64,000 nt of DNA. Origin: Sphingobacterium spiritivorum. GTDB lineage: Bacteria > Bacteroidota > Bacteroidia > Sphingobacteriales > Sphingobacteriaceae. The stretch's first letter is position 1. Every line of letters starts with the position of its first letter. The position numbers and the translations under genes are program-made. The stretch is from NCBI RefSeq assembly GCF_016725325.1, contig NZ_CP068083.1, forward strand, positions 434,001 to 498,000. Reading direction: 5' to 3'. The notes beneath the pieces are model-generated. The model searched no databases and was not told the origin of the DNA. It saw only the letters and a list, made by a program, of their open reading frames with translations. This document shows positions 29,739 to 37,848 of the stretch, one piece after another.

Positions 29739-30097
29739 AATTACAGGAATCTACCATCTGATTAGGATGGGCTAACAAAAGAACTGCAATACTAAGAGCT
29801 AAAATAAAAAAGGTCTTCAATCGGGGAGATTGAAGACCTTAACTAACCAATTATTAACCTAAATTATGAGCTGTAAAGGTAAGGATGATCCTGACCTTTG
29901 CCAAAATTCTACCGACCTTTAACGTACTTTTAACATTCCTGCTTCCTCAAGCAAATCGTGCCTATCTATGATCCCCACATTAAAGCAGCAAGATTAAAAA
30001 ATCAAAAAAAAGCAAACAAAAAATAATACAATGTGTTAGCTATTAATAACATAACTATAAACTACATATTGAATAACACTTAAATACTTCAAGGGTC
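29739..30097. other. Intergenic region with orphan hairpin and leader-like sequence
   Basis: About 360 bases. After the hairpin comes AACTAACCAATTATTAACC and an ATG at 29866 opening an 18-codon reading (two cysteines, MSCKGKDDPDLCQ) that ends at 29922. The sequence before that ATG resembles leaders seen before SusC genes in this group, such as the ACTAACCTTAAAAC before 46415. It may be a remnant of a lost gene, or a minus-strand small RNA may end at the hairpin. Nothing else is visible. Confidence 0.35.
29803..29840 (-). terminator. Minus-strand intrinsic terminator with no gene before it
   Basis: A 13-bp perfect stem (29810-29822 with 29828-29840) with a GGGGA/TCCCC loop. The T run (TTTTTATTTT) is on the minus strand only, yet no minus-strand gene ends just upstream of it. 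On the plus strand it is followed by AACTAACC, not Ts. Confidence 0.6.
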
Positions 30098-30499
30098 ATG
30101 TCTATTATATCAAAAGAAACAGAGATTCAGGAACGTTTGAGTAGTGTCTATGACGCTTTAAAATCAACGAAAGAACAATTGCGTAATGAATTAAGTGTCT
30201 TACGGGAGCGATATGAAGATGCCTGTCTTCATCATATAGAATCCGGTTTTCAAAAGGAACAAGTATGGATACAGGAATCCGACAATCACCATCGCAAATA
30301 TCTGGAATATGATATCCACAATTTTTTACTGGACATAATATCCGACTACCGTGATCTGGACGGATATTTTCCTGAATATTCTTTAATGGTTAACAATATT
30401 GAAGAACTTATGTTTGCGTACGTGAATGAAGAGAAATATGAAGTAGCGGCGATCCTTAAACAATGGCTCACCCGCTTCCAAATTGTCGACTCTATCTGA
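30098..30499 (+). CDS. Hypothetical cytoplasmic protein with UVR-like end
   Basis: The 133-residue acidic, highly helical protein has no signal or membrane segment. A coiled-coil-prone stretch covers residues 8-50. Near the C-terminus NEEKYEVAAILKQWL resembles the UvrB/UvrC (UVR) interaction motif found also in Clp ATPases and McsA, but a short motif match is weak evidence. It stands alone between the 29.8-30.1 kb intergenic region and a small convergent lipoprotein gene. Confidence 0.65.
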   Translation: MSIISKETEIQERLSSVYDALKSTKEQLRNELSVLRERYEDACLHHIESGFQKEQVWIQESDNHHRKYLEYDIHNFLLDIISDYRDLDGYFPEYSLMVNNIEELMFAYVNEEKYEVAAILKQWLTRFQIVDSI

Positions 30500-30609
30500 T
30501 ATTCACCTACTTACACAACCGATTATTCTTACAAACTCCGACATTCAGTATACAGTATTGATGCTCAGATATAGCGCTGAACAGCTTCTAATCCTATTAT
30601 ATATTGACG

Positions 30610-30795
30610 TTACCGGCGGTTCTTTTTTTGTTGGCCGGGAGCAAATTCTTTTGCAGATTTTTTTCCGTAGACTTTTTTTGCCTGCCCCGGAGGCATTCCT
30701 CCATTTCCTCGACCCTGACTATGATGCGTAGCACAAGAGCCTAATGTCCCTAATATAAAAACCAGTGCTGACGCATATATAATAGTTTTTTTCAT
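30610..30795 (-). CDS. Very small basic lipoprotein
   Basis: The 61-residue product has a lipoprotein signal ending TLGSC (Cys21) followed by a Gly/Pro/Gln/Lys-rich basic tail (GGMPPGQAKKVYGKK, APGQQKK). Tiny lipoproteins with this PPGQAKK pattern recur in Bacteroidota, with no known function. An overlapping plus-strand reading (30483-30731) lacks any feature and is rejected. Confidence 0.7.
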   Translation of the reverse strand: MKKTIIYASALVFILGTLGSCATHHSQGRGNGGMPPGQAKKVYGKKSAKEFAPGQQKKNRR

Positions 30796-30847
30796 CTCTT
30801 TGTCTTAAAAAATGTTCCACATCAGAAGCCCAACAATCAGGCCATAT

Positions 30848-31420
30848 TTACGGCATTTTGGATCCCGGCTTTAGCACTTCATCCGTAAAATGTTCTCGAT
30901 GAGGTTCCTGAGCAAACTTTTCCTGATTATAAGTTTGAGATTTTCCTTTAGGTATGGACAGACTCTTCCAGTTGGATCCGACCTGCATCTTTCCCAGTAC
31001 CACAATCTGTCCAACGTGATAAGGATAGTGCGCCAGTTGGCGGTTAATAGCTTCCATTACGGTATGTCCCTGATTTCGGATATAGATGATACGGTCCAGA
31101 TCAGACTCCTTCAATCCGAGAAGTGCTCTGAACAGACAATCCCAGCCTGATTCCCAGTAAATAAGCAATTCATCTCTGTTGTCATAGTGCAGTTCAAATT
31201 CCTCATCTCTGTTTCGCCAGGATTTCTCCCCGTCTTCTGTGAGAAAGTTTGTCCATCTGGATAACATGTTTCCGGCCAAATGTTGTATAATAAGCGTAAT
31301 ACTGTTACCATCTTCATGAGATAACCAGAAAAGTTGCTGATCATTCAATTGCAAAAAAGTAGAATCTGCAAGATTTTTATAATATTCAAATTGCTTTAAA
31401 ACACTTTCCAAATAAGCCAT
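30848..31420 (-). CDS. DinB-like / DUF1572 protein
   Basis: The 190-residue four-helix-bundle protein of the DUF1572 branch of the DinB superfamily has the start YLESVLKQFEYYKNLAD and the family blocks LSHEDGNSITLIIQHLAGNMLSRW and AHYPYHVGQIVVLGK. The His residues in these blocks (IIQHL, HYPYHVGQ) fit the usual DinB metal site. Members are probable metal-dependent thiol transferases of unknown substrate. It is divergent from the NUDIX gene. Confidence 0.88.
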   Translation of the reverse strand: MAYLESVLKQFEYYKNLADSTFLQLNDQQLFWLSHEDGNSITLIIQHLAGNMLSRWTNFLTEDGEKSWRNRDEEFELHYDNRDELLIYWESGWDCLFRALLGLKESDLDRIIYIRNQGHTVMEAINRQLAHYPYHVGQIVVLGKMQVGSNWKSLSIPKGKSQTYNQEKFAQEPHREHFTDEVLKPGSKMP

Positions 31421-31478
31421 ATTTTTTATTTTTAAGTATCCTTAAAGATACCTACTTTTAAAAACAAATTAAATACGG

Positions 31479-31886
31479 ATGAGAAAATTAGATACTGCAG
31501 GATTGGTTATTGTAAAAGAGGACAGTGTATTACTGGCTTTCAGTAAGAACAAGAAAGCCTGGTATCTGCCGGGTGGAAAAGTTGATCCGGGAGAAACTGC
31601 ACAACAGGCTTTGATAAGAGAAATAGAAGAAGAATTGAATGTTAGTCTGGATCCCGATCATATTCAATACTACAAACATATTCAGGCTCCGGCTTATGGA
31701 GAAGATCAGCTGATGATGGAGCAGGAATGTTTTATATATCACTCAGATATACATCCTAAAGCAAGTCAGGAAATCGAGGAGGTATCTTACTTTGATTACG
31801 CTACTTACCGGAAAGAAGCTATACAGGTTCCGGGTGTCATTAAGCTATTTGAAATACTGAAGGCAGACCAGATCATCCATTATTAA
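31479..31886 (+). CDS. NUDIX hydrolase
   Basis: The 135-residue protein carries a full Nudix box, GGKVDPGETAQQALIREI followed by EEEL, at about residues 32-54. It hydrolyses nucleoside diphosphate-linked compounds; the substrate is not predictable from this. It is a short single-domain form close in size to MutT-type enzymes. It stands alone, convergent with the DUF1080 gene 17 bases away. Confidence 0.93.
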   Translation: MRKLDTAGLVIVKEDSVLLAFSKNKKAWYLPGGKVDPGETAQQALIREIEEELNVSLDPDHIQYYKHIQAPAYGEDQLMMEQECFIYHSDIHPKASQEIEEVSYFDYATYRKEAIQVPGVIKLFEILKADQIIHY

Positions 31887-31902
31887 GCAGCGGATTACAG
31901 GA

Positions 31903-32610
31903 TTATGGAAGCTCTATAATCCTTAAATTACGAAAATGTATTTCGGCTCCTTCTGATTCAAGACACAGATATCCTTTACGGGAAGAGGATTGGCGAACTC
32001 CGTTGACAAACTTACCGTTAACCGAAAGTTTGACAGTACCATCTACACAGACAACCTCATAGGTATTCCATTCCCCTTTTCCTTTTGCCCGGTTTTCTAT
32101 TGACTTACTGCGTTCGCCGCGAGGATTATCCGGAATGGTCGTCACTCCACCTGCACCGAAAAGTTCTCCGTGCACGTATGCGATTGGTGGTTTGACACCA
32201 TCTCTGATGTGCTGATTAACCCAATCCAGCTCCAGCATCTGCACCTCTACGCCCGCCGGCAGACGTGTACCTTCCTGCGGAACGGCATCGCACCAGACAA
32301 ATACGCCTGAATTCCCACCTGCTTCCATATGCTTCCACTCTACATGAAGTATAAAATTCTCATACATTTTTTCTGACCGCATCACTCCTATCGGAAGTCC
32401 TTTGCAAATCAGCAGATCCTTTTGCTTATACCATGTTTCCGGACTGGTATTGACATCTATCCATTGAATAGGCTTTGCTTTTATATGGGTATTACCAGTC
32501 AAGGTGCTCAAAGGAACCTCTGTACCGAAAGAAAGTGTTGTCTTATCCTGTGCCCTGAGAGTGGTGCTCAATAAAATCAAAAAGAAAAAAGGAATTAAAT
32601 AACGTTTCAT
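31903..32610 (-). CDS. Secreted DUF1080 (3-keto-disaccharide hydrolase-like) protein
   Basis: The 235-residue protein has a signal peptide ending TLRAQ and a single concanavalin-like DUF1080 domain ([53 protein letters not shown]). Characterised members of this domain family act on 3-keto-glucosides or glycans. It is probably periplasmic. There are no partner sugar genes next to it. Confidence 0.9.
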   Translation of the reverse strand: MKRYLIPFFFLILLSTTLRAQDKTTLSFGTEVPLSTLTGNTHIKAKPIQWIDVNTSPETWYKQKDLLICKGLPIGVMRSEKMYENFILHVEWKHMEAGGNSGVFVWCDAVPQEGTRLPAGVEVQMLELDWVNQHIRDGVKPPIAYVHGELFGAGGVTTIPDNPRGERSKSIENRAKGKGEWNTYEVVCVDGTVKLSVNGKFVNGVRQSSSRKGYLCLESEGAEIHFRNLRIIELP

Positions 32611-33018
32611 ATAGGCTTATAATGTGCTTGTCAGGTTATATGATTAACAGCTCTGAAAATAAGATATTTTTAATAAACCTGAAAGTTTGCAACTAAAATT
32701 ATACAAGCTCTGATGACCAAACATCTTTACACTTAATCTTTATTGATGTTTTCGATAAATAAATGATTTTTCGGTGTAAATAAATGTCTGCAGAAATATT
32801 ACAATGAAGAATGCAACAGGTTTAAAAATGGGAATGAGAGTTTCCAAGTCGTTATACAATTGAAAAATATAAAATTTTCCCGGAGAATAACTATTTCATT
32901 AAAAATGATTAGTTTTTGTTCGCAGAGACTTTTACCATTACCTATCATTCAACAGCATCAGACCCGATTTATAATTCACACATATTTTCTGAATAATGAT
33001 ATTGAAATTCACAACAAA
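32611..33018. other. Intergenic boundary of the RHS cassette array
   Basis: About 400 AT-rich bases with no credible gene. A 72-codon plus-strand reading (32860-33078) overlaps the end of the immunity-like gene and looks like chance. Sequence just after the immunity gene's stop (ATATTGAAATTCACAACAAA, about 33000-33019) closely matches that after the paralogous gene at 37607, so the duplicated cassette extends past the stop codon. Confidence 0.5.
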
Positions 33019-33255
33019 CTAATCGTCAATACGATAAATAACCTGATCTTTATCAAAGCCGTCATAAAACACATGTAACCTACCACAATTTGAACAATGT
33101 GCCACAATTATCATCTTACTGTAAAGGTCTTCTGCGTTTACCTCTTTATCAAAATATTTCTCAAAAGAAACATCTGAAATCATTAGATATTGGTTAGCGC
33201 TAGGAATTTCGCTTAGATTTATTATGTAGTCACAAACACATCTTATTTTTGGCAT
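33019..33255 (-). CDS. Immunity-like small protein, cassette 5 (paralogue of 37607)
   Basis: The 78-residue cytoplasmic protein has two cysteine pairs, CVC at residues 6-8 and CSNCGRLHVFYDG near residue 57, suggesting a small zinc-ribbon fold. It is about three-quarters identical to the 77-residue protein at 37607-37840. Like that protein it directly follows a toxin tail, here the broken one at 33262-33480. I infer it is the immunity protein for that nuclease-like toxin. No named immunity family is recognised. It is still intact although its toxin is broken. Confidence 0.75.
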   Translation of the reverse strand: MPKIRCVCDYIINLSEIPSANQYLMISDVSFEKYFDKEVNAEDLYSKMIIVAHCSNCGRLHVFYDGFDKDQVIYRIDD

Positions 33256-33261
33256 AAAAAA

Positions 33262-33480
33262 TTATTTTGGCATTATTATTATATTTTTAATATTAGTAGC
33301 TCCACTACCCTGAACTCTCTGCAAAATATTGTTTAATTGTGTTCCCACAACGTTTGTTTTTGAAAGATCTATAATAACCTACTGTTTGAGAATTTTCATG
33401 TGCTACCACAGATACAATCGCATTTACACTATTAGTTACTGGTTTAAATATCATCCAAGCTTACACTCGATCTTAGTAAA
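33262..33480 (-). pseudogene. Decayed nuclease-toxin tail, cassette 5
   Basis: Minus-strand translation gives SVNAIVSVVAHENSQTVG in one frame. After a one-base frameshift it gives VIIDLSKTNVVGTQLNNILQ and an end GSGATNIKNIIIMPK. This matches the last ~50 residues of the toxin at 37849-38646 (VIDLSNTSVVPSQLNNILNR, GATNIKNIIIMPK). The rest of that toxin is absent. It is therefore a truncated, frameshifted copy. Confidence 0.8.
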
Positions 33481-33584
33481 CTACTGGTAGTATACTTATA
33501 AAGTACCGCAGACAAAGCCGTCTACAACATTCTGACTACTCTCTATTTTAAGATACTCAAAGTTAAGACGATAGCTCTATATCT

Positions 33585-33881
33585 TTATTCATATCTGGCG
33601 TAGATCAGTTCTCCTTCTTCATCTATATCTTCAAAGCAATAATTTGTGACATAGAATTTCACTTCTGACACAGATTCATCAATATTTTCAAAATCGCCGG
33701 ATATTTCTCCACAAACTGAAAAATAAATATCTTCTTCTTCTTTAATTAATGCTCTATCAGAATAAACTGAAAGAATTAGTTGATCACCTTTTAATTTAAC
33801 AAAAACAAACCGAATACTTGATAATACATTAAATAATAAGGCTCTATTAGACGACAATCGTAATTTATCTAACATACTCAT
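33585..33881 (-). CDS. Immunity-like acidic protein, cassette 4
   Basis: The 98-residue cytoplasmic protein becomes strongly acidic towards its end (EISGDFENIDESVSE, FEDIDEEGEL). It begins seven bases after the stop of a toxin-tail relic (33888-34078), the layout seen for every toxin-immunity pair in this array. Small size and acidity fit an immunity protein that neutralises a basic toxin. No family recognised. Confidence 0.65.
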   Translation of the reverse strand: MSMLDKLRLSSNRALLFNVLSSIRFVFVKLKGDQLILSVYSDRALIKEEEDIYFSVCGEISGDFENIDESVSEVKFYVTNYCFEDIDEEGELIYARYE

Positions 33882-33887
33882 ACGTAA

Positions 33888-34078
33888 CTATTTTTTAGGA
33901 TTAACTGGAACTACTTTAAGGTTAGCTGACTGTATCATAAATTTATTTGGGAGCAAATTCAAGTCTTGTAGCCCACTTGGGTTATCAGCATTAATATAAC
34001 AATCCTGTAGCATCTTCAACTTCAATCACAACAGTCACCAAGTCTTTAATAGATTAACTCTATCATCAATCTTTAGAA
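33888..34078 (-). pseudogene. Decayed toxin tail, cassette 4
   Basis: The minus-strand frames together give about 60 residues: VNLLKD, then LVTVVIEVEDATG, then YINADNPSGLQDLNLLPNKF and a tail ending VVPVNPKK at the stop. At least two frameshifts separate the pieces. It lies between two immunity-like genes and has no remaining RHS core. I cannot assign the toxin type. Confidence 0.6.
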
Positions 34079-34543
34079 CTATGATAGGTTATGGATTCTA
34101 AATCTCCAGTTTTCATTATCTTGCAAACTCCAATATTTGCGATTAACTTTAAACTCCTCATAGGATATCTCATTATGATCTTTATTTACAAATAAAAATT
34201 CAAACTTTTTACTATCAAAAACATTGTTTCTATGCAATATTTTAAAAATAAATGGTGCTGTCCATTGTTCATCTGTATTTTCAATACCCCAAATCATTAC
34301 ACCGGAAATAATCAACTTATTCTCTTCGAATAAAACTTTTTCAAGAAGACTGTCATTTATCCATTTCTCCTTATCCCAATCTTCAAAATTATCTTCCATC
34401 AGCTTTTGTAATAATGCAGCTAATAAAAAAGAGGTATCTCCCATAATTTCGTTATAATACACCTTACTAATTTGAGTATTTTTATAGCAAAATTTTTCAA
34501 ATTCTTCGATCAATAATTTAATAATTTCATCATCTTTCATCAT
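34079..34543 (-). CDS. Immunity-like protein, cassette 3
   Basis: The 154-residue acidic cytoplasmic protein begins one base after the stop of the broken RHS-toxin reading 34545-35458. It is rich in Glu, Asp, Trp and Phe (DNFEDWDKEKWINDS, NRKYWSLQDNENWRF), typical in composition of polymorphic-toxin immunity proteins. The reading frame is intact. I infer it protects against the toxin formerly encoded upstream. No named immunity family recognised. Confidence 0.7.
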   Translation of the reverse strand: MMKDDEIIKLLIEEFEKFCYKNTQISKVYYNEIMGDTSFLLAALLQKLMEDNFEDWDKEKWINDSLLEKVLFEENKLIISGVMIWGIENTDEQWTAPFIFKILHRNNVFDSKKFEFLFVNKDHNEISYEEFKVNRKYWSLQDNENWRFRIHNLS

Positions 34544-34544
34544 C

Positions 34545-35458
34545 TTATTCTTTTAAATATTTCTCTAATGCTTTTATGAAATCTTGCTCTGCACCTTGCC
34601 TTTGGCCATGCCCCCTATCTCTACCTAACTTTGAGGTAACCTCTATTCTTTTTTGTACACTTTTTCTCAATTCCACTAATAATATAGTTAATCCTCTCTT
34701 GAATAATGTACAAAAATCCTTAACTTTTGGCAAAATACCATGAACCTTTCCTGTACCATCAAGTGTAGATAATAATGCTTTTTGTACTTTTAAAAAGCCC
34801 TTTCCTCCAATTAAATCTCCTGCAGTACCTCCTAAAAGCTTCCTTTTTATTTTCCCATAACTATCAATATCATATGTTATTCCTGTTTACGGATCTGTAT
34901 AAGTTCTTTCATTTCCTAAAAATCCCAAATATGACCTAAAAGACTATTTCTTCTCTGATATATCTGCTCACCTGTTCTATCTTTTAAATCGTAAGGTTTC
35001 TTTTCTGGAGGATCCTGTTAGTTTTTCTTTTTCCCTCCTTTATCCTGATCATCTCCCTGCACTTGTTGCATGAACTCAGCAATATCATTGGGATCATTAG
35101 TAGACCAGCCTTCTGCTGTTGCAACCCACATACCATTAGGGTCTAACTTTCCTATCGGATCATTAAGTGCATAATTGTATGCTGAATAGGGATAGTATTT
35201 CTCCGCCAACGGATCCATCACATTCCATCTTCCAATTACCGGATCATAGAATCTGGCTCCATAGTCTAACTGGCCGCCTAACTCTTCCTGTTTCTCTTTG
35301 CCAACACTTGTCAGCCCACTGGCTGATAAAGATACTTATTATTTCCATATACCGGATTTGGGGATTTCTGTAAACCAAAAGGATAGTAATCATCTCTTTG
35401 GAGTACCTCTACAGCATTTGTACCCGGATTCCTGTAGATGGTAGCTCTTATAACTTAT
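34545..35458 (-). pseudogene. Displaced RHS 3' end with decayed toxin, cassette 3
   Basis: Minus-strand frames recover RHS core from about 35446 ([26 protein letters not shown]). After an insertion come [20 protein letters not shown] and [20 protein letters not shown] (35018-35221), then a toxin tip. The tip includes RRNSLLGHIWDFLGN, TGITYDIDSYGKIKRKLLGG, TAGDLIGGKGFLKVQKALLS and the end QGAEQDFIKALEKYLKE. Stops occur at about 35018 and 34890, and frameshifts near 35320 and 34930. It is a copy of the 3' part of the full-length RHS gene carrying a different tip, not expressible as one protein. Confidence 0.85.
35311..35326. repeat. Short hairpin insertion in RHS core, cassette 3
   Basis: The perfect 6-bp inverted repeat TCAGCCCACTGGCTGA replaces the codons between NNKYLY and [10 protein letters not shown] of the RHS core and breaks the frame. 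Read on the minus strand with its flank (TCAGCCAGTGGGCTGACAAG) it matches the plus-strand TCCGCCAGTAGGCGGACAGG found in cassettes 1 and 2. Confidence 0.6.
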
Positions 35459-35508
35459 TCTCTTACGCACATATTACACGTCTGCTCCAACAAGGAAGAT
35501 TATAGGCA

Positions 35509-35907
35509 TTATCTATAATATTTTGACCATGCCTCAAAATTCAGTTGTAATGTTTCGATCAAATTCTTTTTGATCCACTCTCTGTTGTTAGCCTCTTCAG
35601 TATAGAGAATTTCAAGAATTCCAATATTTACTATATTTAATACTTCACAATTATCACTTTGCCCTAATAAATTAATATACTCAAATGAATTTTTTACAAA
35701 AACACTTGTTGTATCTTCTATTATTCTACTTGCAAGATAAGTTGCAAATTCGTTCATAAAAAAATATATATTGTATTCCGAAGAGTATTTAAAACTCTCT
35801 TGTGAAGCTAAAATAACTTTGTATTCAGGAACTTTTTCATACAAAATATTACTTAAAGTATTAAAAATAAATATATCGATTTCTTTCAATTCTCTCATAA
35901 AATTCAA
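35509..35907 (-). CDS. Immunity-like protein
   Basis: The 132-residue acidic cytoplasmic protein starts MNFMRELKEIDIFIFNTLSN and ends LIETLQLNFEAWSKYYR. It lies in the cassette array between the RHS relic at 34545-35458 and toxin scraps at 35908-36160. Its start codon follows the stop of a ~35-residue toxin-end scrap by about 10 bases, the same layout as the other pairs. The frame is intact. No family recognised; immunity is inferred from position and composition. Confidence 0.6.
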   Translation of the reverse strand: MNFMRELKEIDIFIFNTLSNILYEKVPEYKVILASQESFKYSSEYNIYFFMNEFATYLASRIIEDTTSVFVKNSFEYINLLGQSDNCEVLNIVNIGILEILYTEEANNREWIKKNLIETLQLNFEAWSKYYR

Positions 35908-36160
35908 TTACCATTTTAACCCTGTTCCGGTCGTCAAATCCTCTATTATTTCAAAAATAATCTTTCTATCTGATTCAACTACTTCGCCATAATTTCCCTT
36001 CAATAATTTCCGCATATTTTACAAAGCGTCTTTTGCTTTAGCCAGGTAGATGGTAGCTAACTTGTACACGGATACGCTCGCACCAGCGGGGAGATCTTTA
36101 TTTTGTTAAGCCTCCCTTCTGATAACTTTCAAGGGCATTATATCTGGTTTACAGTTCACA
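35908..36160 (-). pseudogene. Mosaic of toxin and RHS scraps
   Basis: Three scraps follow each other on the minus strand. Around 36100-36140 the frame reads YNALESYQKGGLTK, matching FDALESYQNRSLTK of the toxin at 36619-37482. At 36046-36058 there is a 13-base piece identical to the RHS core (AGCTACCATCTAC). From about 36015 to 35915 the frame reads MRKLLKGNYGEVVESDRKII and ends DLTTGTGLKW before a stop. The same 13-base piece also marks where RHS homology begins in cassette 3 (35434-35446). Confidence 0.5.
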
Positions 36161-36184
36161 CATCTTTTCTATTTAATTGCTAAA

Positions 36185-36613
36185 TCACTTTTTAATTATG
36201 TAATTACTTTTAACATAACTTTCTTTAATAAATACTACTAAATATTTGTATTGATTTAAGAGTGTATCCCCTTTATAATATCGATTAAAAAAGTCATTGC
36301 GTTCATCTCTATTATAATAATCAATTTTTTCTGAAGAATTAATGATCAGAGACTTTCCATAGCTATTATAAATAACATAATTTGTACTTAGCGTATCAAA
36401 AAGTATTATTATTATATTATCATTAGTGGTTTTTATATAATTTTTTGGTTTGGTTATACCATAGTACTTATCAAGTGTAATATAGCACTTGCCGCCTAAT
36501 CTCTTCCACACAGTAATATATTTACCATTAGATATCTGATAAAACGAACGGGACTGATCAAGACACAGTAATAGTCCCGAAATTATAAGAAGAAAAATAA
36601 TTAAAAATCTCAT
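36185..36613 (-). CDS. Membrane-anchored immunity-like protein, cassette 2
   Basis: The 142-residue protein has an N-terminal hydrophobic segment (residues 3-17, FLIIFLLIISGLLLC), followed by a Tyr/Lys/Asn-rich domain likely in the periplasm. It starts 5 bases after the stop of the RHS-toxin fragment 36619-37482 and is presumably its immunity partner. Export or anchoring sets it apart from the other, soluble immunity-like genes here and suggests that its toxin acts in the periplasm. Cys17 is not in a good lipobox. Confidence 0.65.
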   Translation of the reverse strand: MRFLIIFLLIISGLLLCLDQSRSFYQISNGKYITVWKRLGGKCYITLDKYYGITKPKNYIKTTNDNIIIILFDTLSTNYVIYNSYGKSLIINSSEKIDYYNRDERNDFFNRYYKGDTLLNQYKYLVVFIKESYVKSNYIIKK

Positions 36614-36618
36614 TCCAT

Positions 36619-37482
36619 TTACTTTTTATATCGTATCATTTGCTTGCGAAATATTTCTATACCATTAAAATGTCCTTGCTTTTGAGCTTTCTGCGAAGGA
36701 GCTCCTTCTTTTGTTAAACTTCTATTCTGATAACTTTCAAGGGCATCAAATCCAATCCTCGCTTCTAACCAACTCAAACCTTTTCTACCCGCAACAAAAC
36801 CCGCAGCATAGTTACCTATGTCTCGAGCAGATGCGACCTTTTTATTGAAGGGCATCCCTCTATATAAATAGTAATCTCCCTCTGCGTCTTTTTTATTAAA
36901 AGTAGCACCATGTTCTTTAAAGTCGTAATACTTCCCTCCAGTAGCATTTATCATATAATATTCCAGTCCAGAATTCCCTGCCAAAATATCCCGATCAAAA
37001 AAAATCTGTCCAGAATAATCAAACATATCAATCATAGCATTTTTAATAACAGTCCCATCTTCATTAAAGAAAGAATATTCAGTTAACATTTCTCCTAAAA
37101 CCTCCCCTGTCCTATTACCTTTACTATCAACAACATAAATATTCTTATCAGAATTCACTCTTCCATTTAACACTTGATATCTACCGTCTTTTGTCTTGCC
37201 CACTTCAATTTCGTCAACTATCTTTGCTAGGAATTCTGCCATCTCATCTGGATCATTAGTTGACATACCTCCAGGAATAGTTACCCACATACCATTAGGA
37301 TCAAGCTTACCAATTGGATCATTAAGCGCATAATTGTATGCTGAATAGGAATAGTATTTCTCCGCCAACGGATCCGCCACATTCCATCTTCCAATTACTG
37401 GGTCATCCGCCAGTAGGCGGACAGGTGTCATCTGGCTCCATAGTCCAGTTGGCCACCTAACTCTTCCTGTTTCTCCTTTCAA
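36619..37482 (-). CDS. Displaced RHS 3' end with toxin tip, cassette 2
   Basis: The 287-codon reading holds core residues [20 protein letters not shown] and [18 protein letters not shown], then a complete-looking toxin tip of about 215 residues. The tip shows YYLYRGMPF, ARDIGNYAAGFVAGRKGLSW and ALESYQNRSLTKEGAPSQ; the D-x-GN-x-x-AG pattern and order resemble the Ntox44 (bacterial toxin 44) group, which I hold with moderate confidence. The first ~20 residues are core DNA read in the wrong frame because of the hairpin insertion at 37406-37421. Without secretion signal or full core it would need to recombine into the full-length RHS gene to be delivered. Confidence 0.75.
   Translation of the reverse strand: MKGETGRVRWPTGLWSQMTPVRLLADDPVIGRWNVADPLAEKYYSYSAYNYALNDPIGKLDPNGMWVTIPGGMSTNDPDEMAEFLAKIVDEIEVGKTKDGRYQVLNGRVNSDKNIYVVDSKGNRTGEVLGEMLTEYSFFNEDGTVIKNAMIDMFDYSGQIFFDRDILAGNSGLEYYMINATGGKYYDFKEHGATFNKKDAEGDYYLYRGMPFNKKVASARDIGNYAAGFVAGRKGLSWLEARIGFDALESYQNRSLTKEGAPSQKAQKQGHFNGIEIFRKQMIRYKK
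37406..37421. repeat. Short hairpin insertion in RHS core, cassette 2
   Basis: TCCGCCAGTAGGCGGA (6-bp stem, AGTA loop) with flanking ACAGGTG replaces the FYD codons of [12 protein letters not shown]. The replacement adds 20 bases net, so the frame shifts. The identical element and flank occur at 38621-38636. Confidence 0.75.
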
Positions 37483-37606
37483 TTACTTATCAGCGCATAT
37501 AAACTAAGCCTTCTACATAATCCTTTATGCTTGTTACTTTGTACACCTTGTAATCTTTGATATATAATTACCAAGGTCGAATAATGATATTGAAATTCAA
37601 AACAAA

Positions 37607-37840
37607 CTAATTGTCAACACGATAAATAACAGGGTCTTCATCAAAACCATCGTAAAAAACATGCAATCTGCCGCAATTTGAACAACGTGCAACTATTTTC
37701 ATTGCCATGTATAATTGTTCTACATCTACTTGTCCTACATAAGTATCCATTTCTACATCGGAAATTATTAAGTACTGATTAGGACTTGGTATTTCACTTA
37801 AGTTAATTATATAATCACAAACACATCTTATTTTTGGCAT
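37607..37840 (-). CDS. Immunity-like protein, cassette 1
   Basis: The 77-residue cytoplasmic protein has CVC (6-8) and CSNCGRLHVFYDG (about 54-66), a likely zinc ribbon. It begins 8 bases after the toxin stop at 37849 and is the paralogue of 33019-33255. I infer it is the immunity protein for the adjacent nuclease-like tip. The two copies differ mainly in the central segment (residues ~30-45). Confidence 0.75.
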   Translation of the reverse strand: MPKIRCVCDYIINLSEIPSPNQYLIISDVEMDTYVGQVDVEQLYMAMKIVARCSNCGRLHVFYDGFDEDPVIYRVDN

Positions 37841-37848
37841 AATGATAA

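Noticed and set aside
30483..30731. 82-codon plus-strand reading
   Set aside because: It overlaps both the 133-residue gene's end and the small lipoprotein gene, which has a clear signal and lipobox.
32860..33078. 72-codon plus-strand reading
   Set aside because: AT-rich, no features, and it overlaps the immunity-like gene at 33019-33255.
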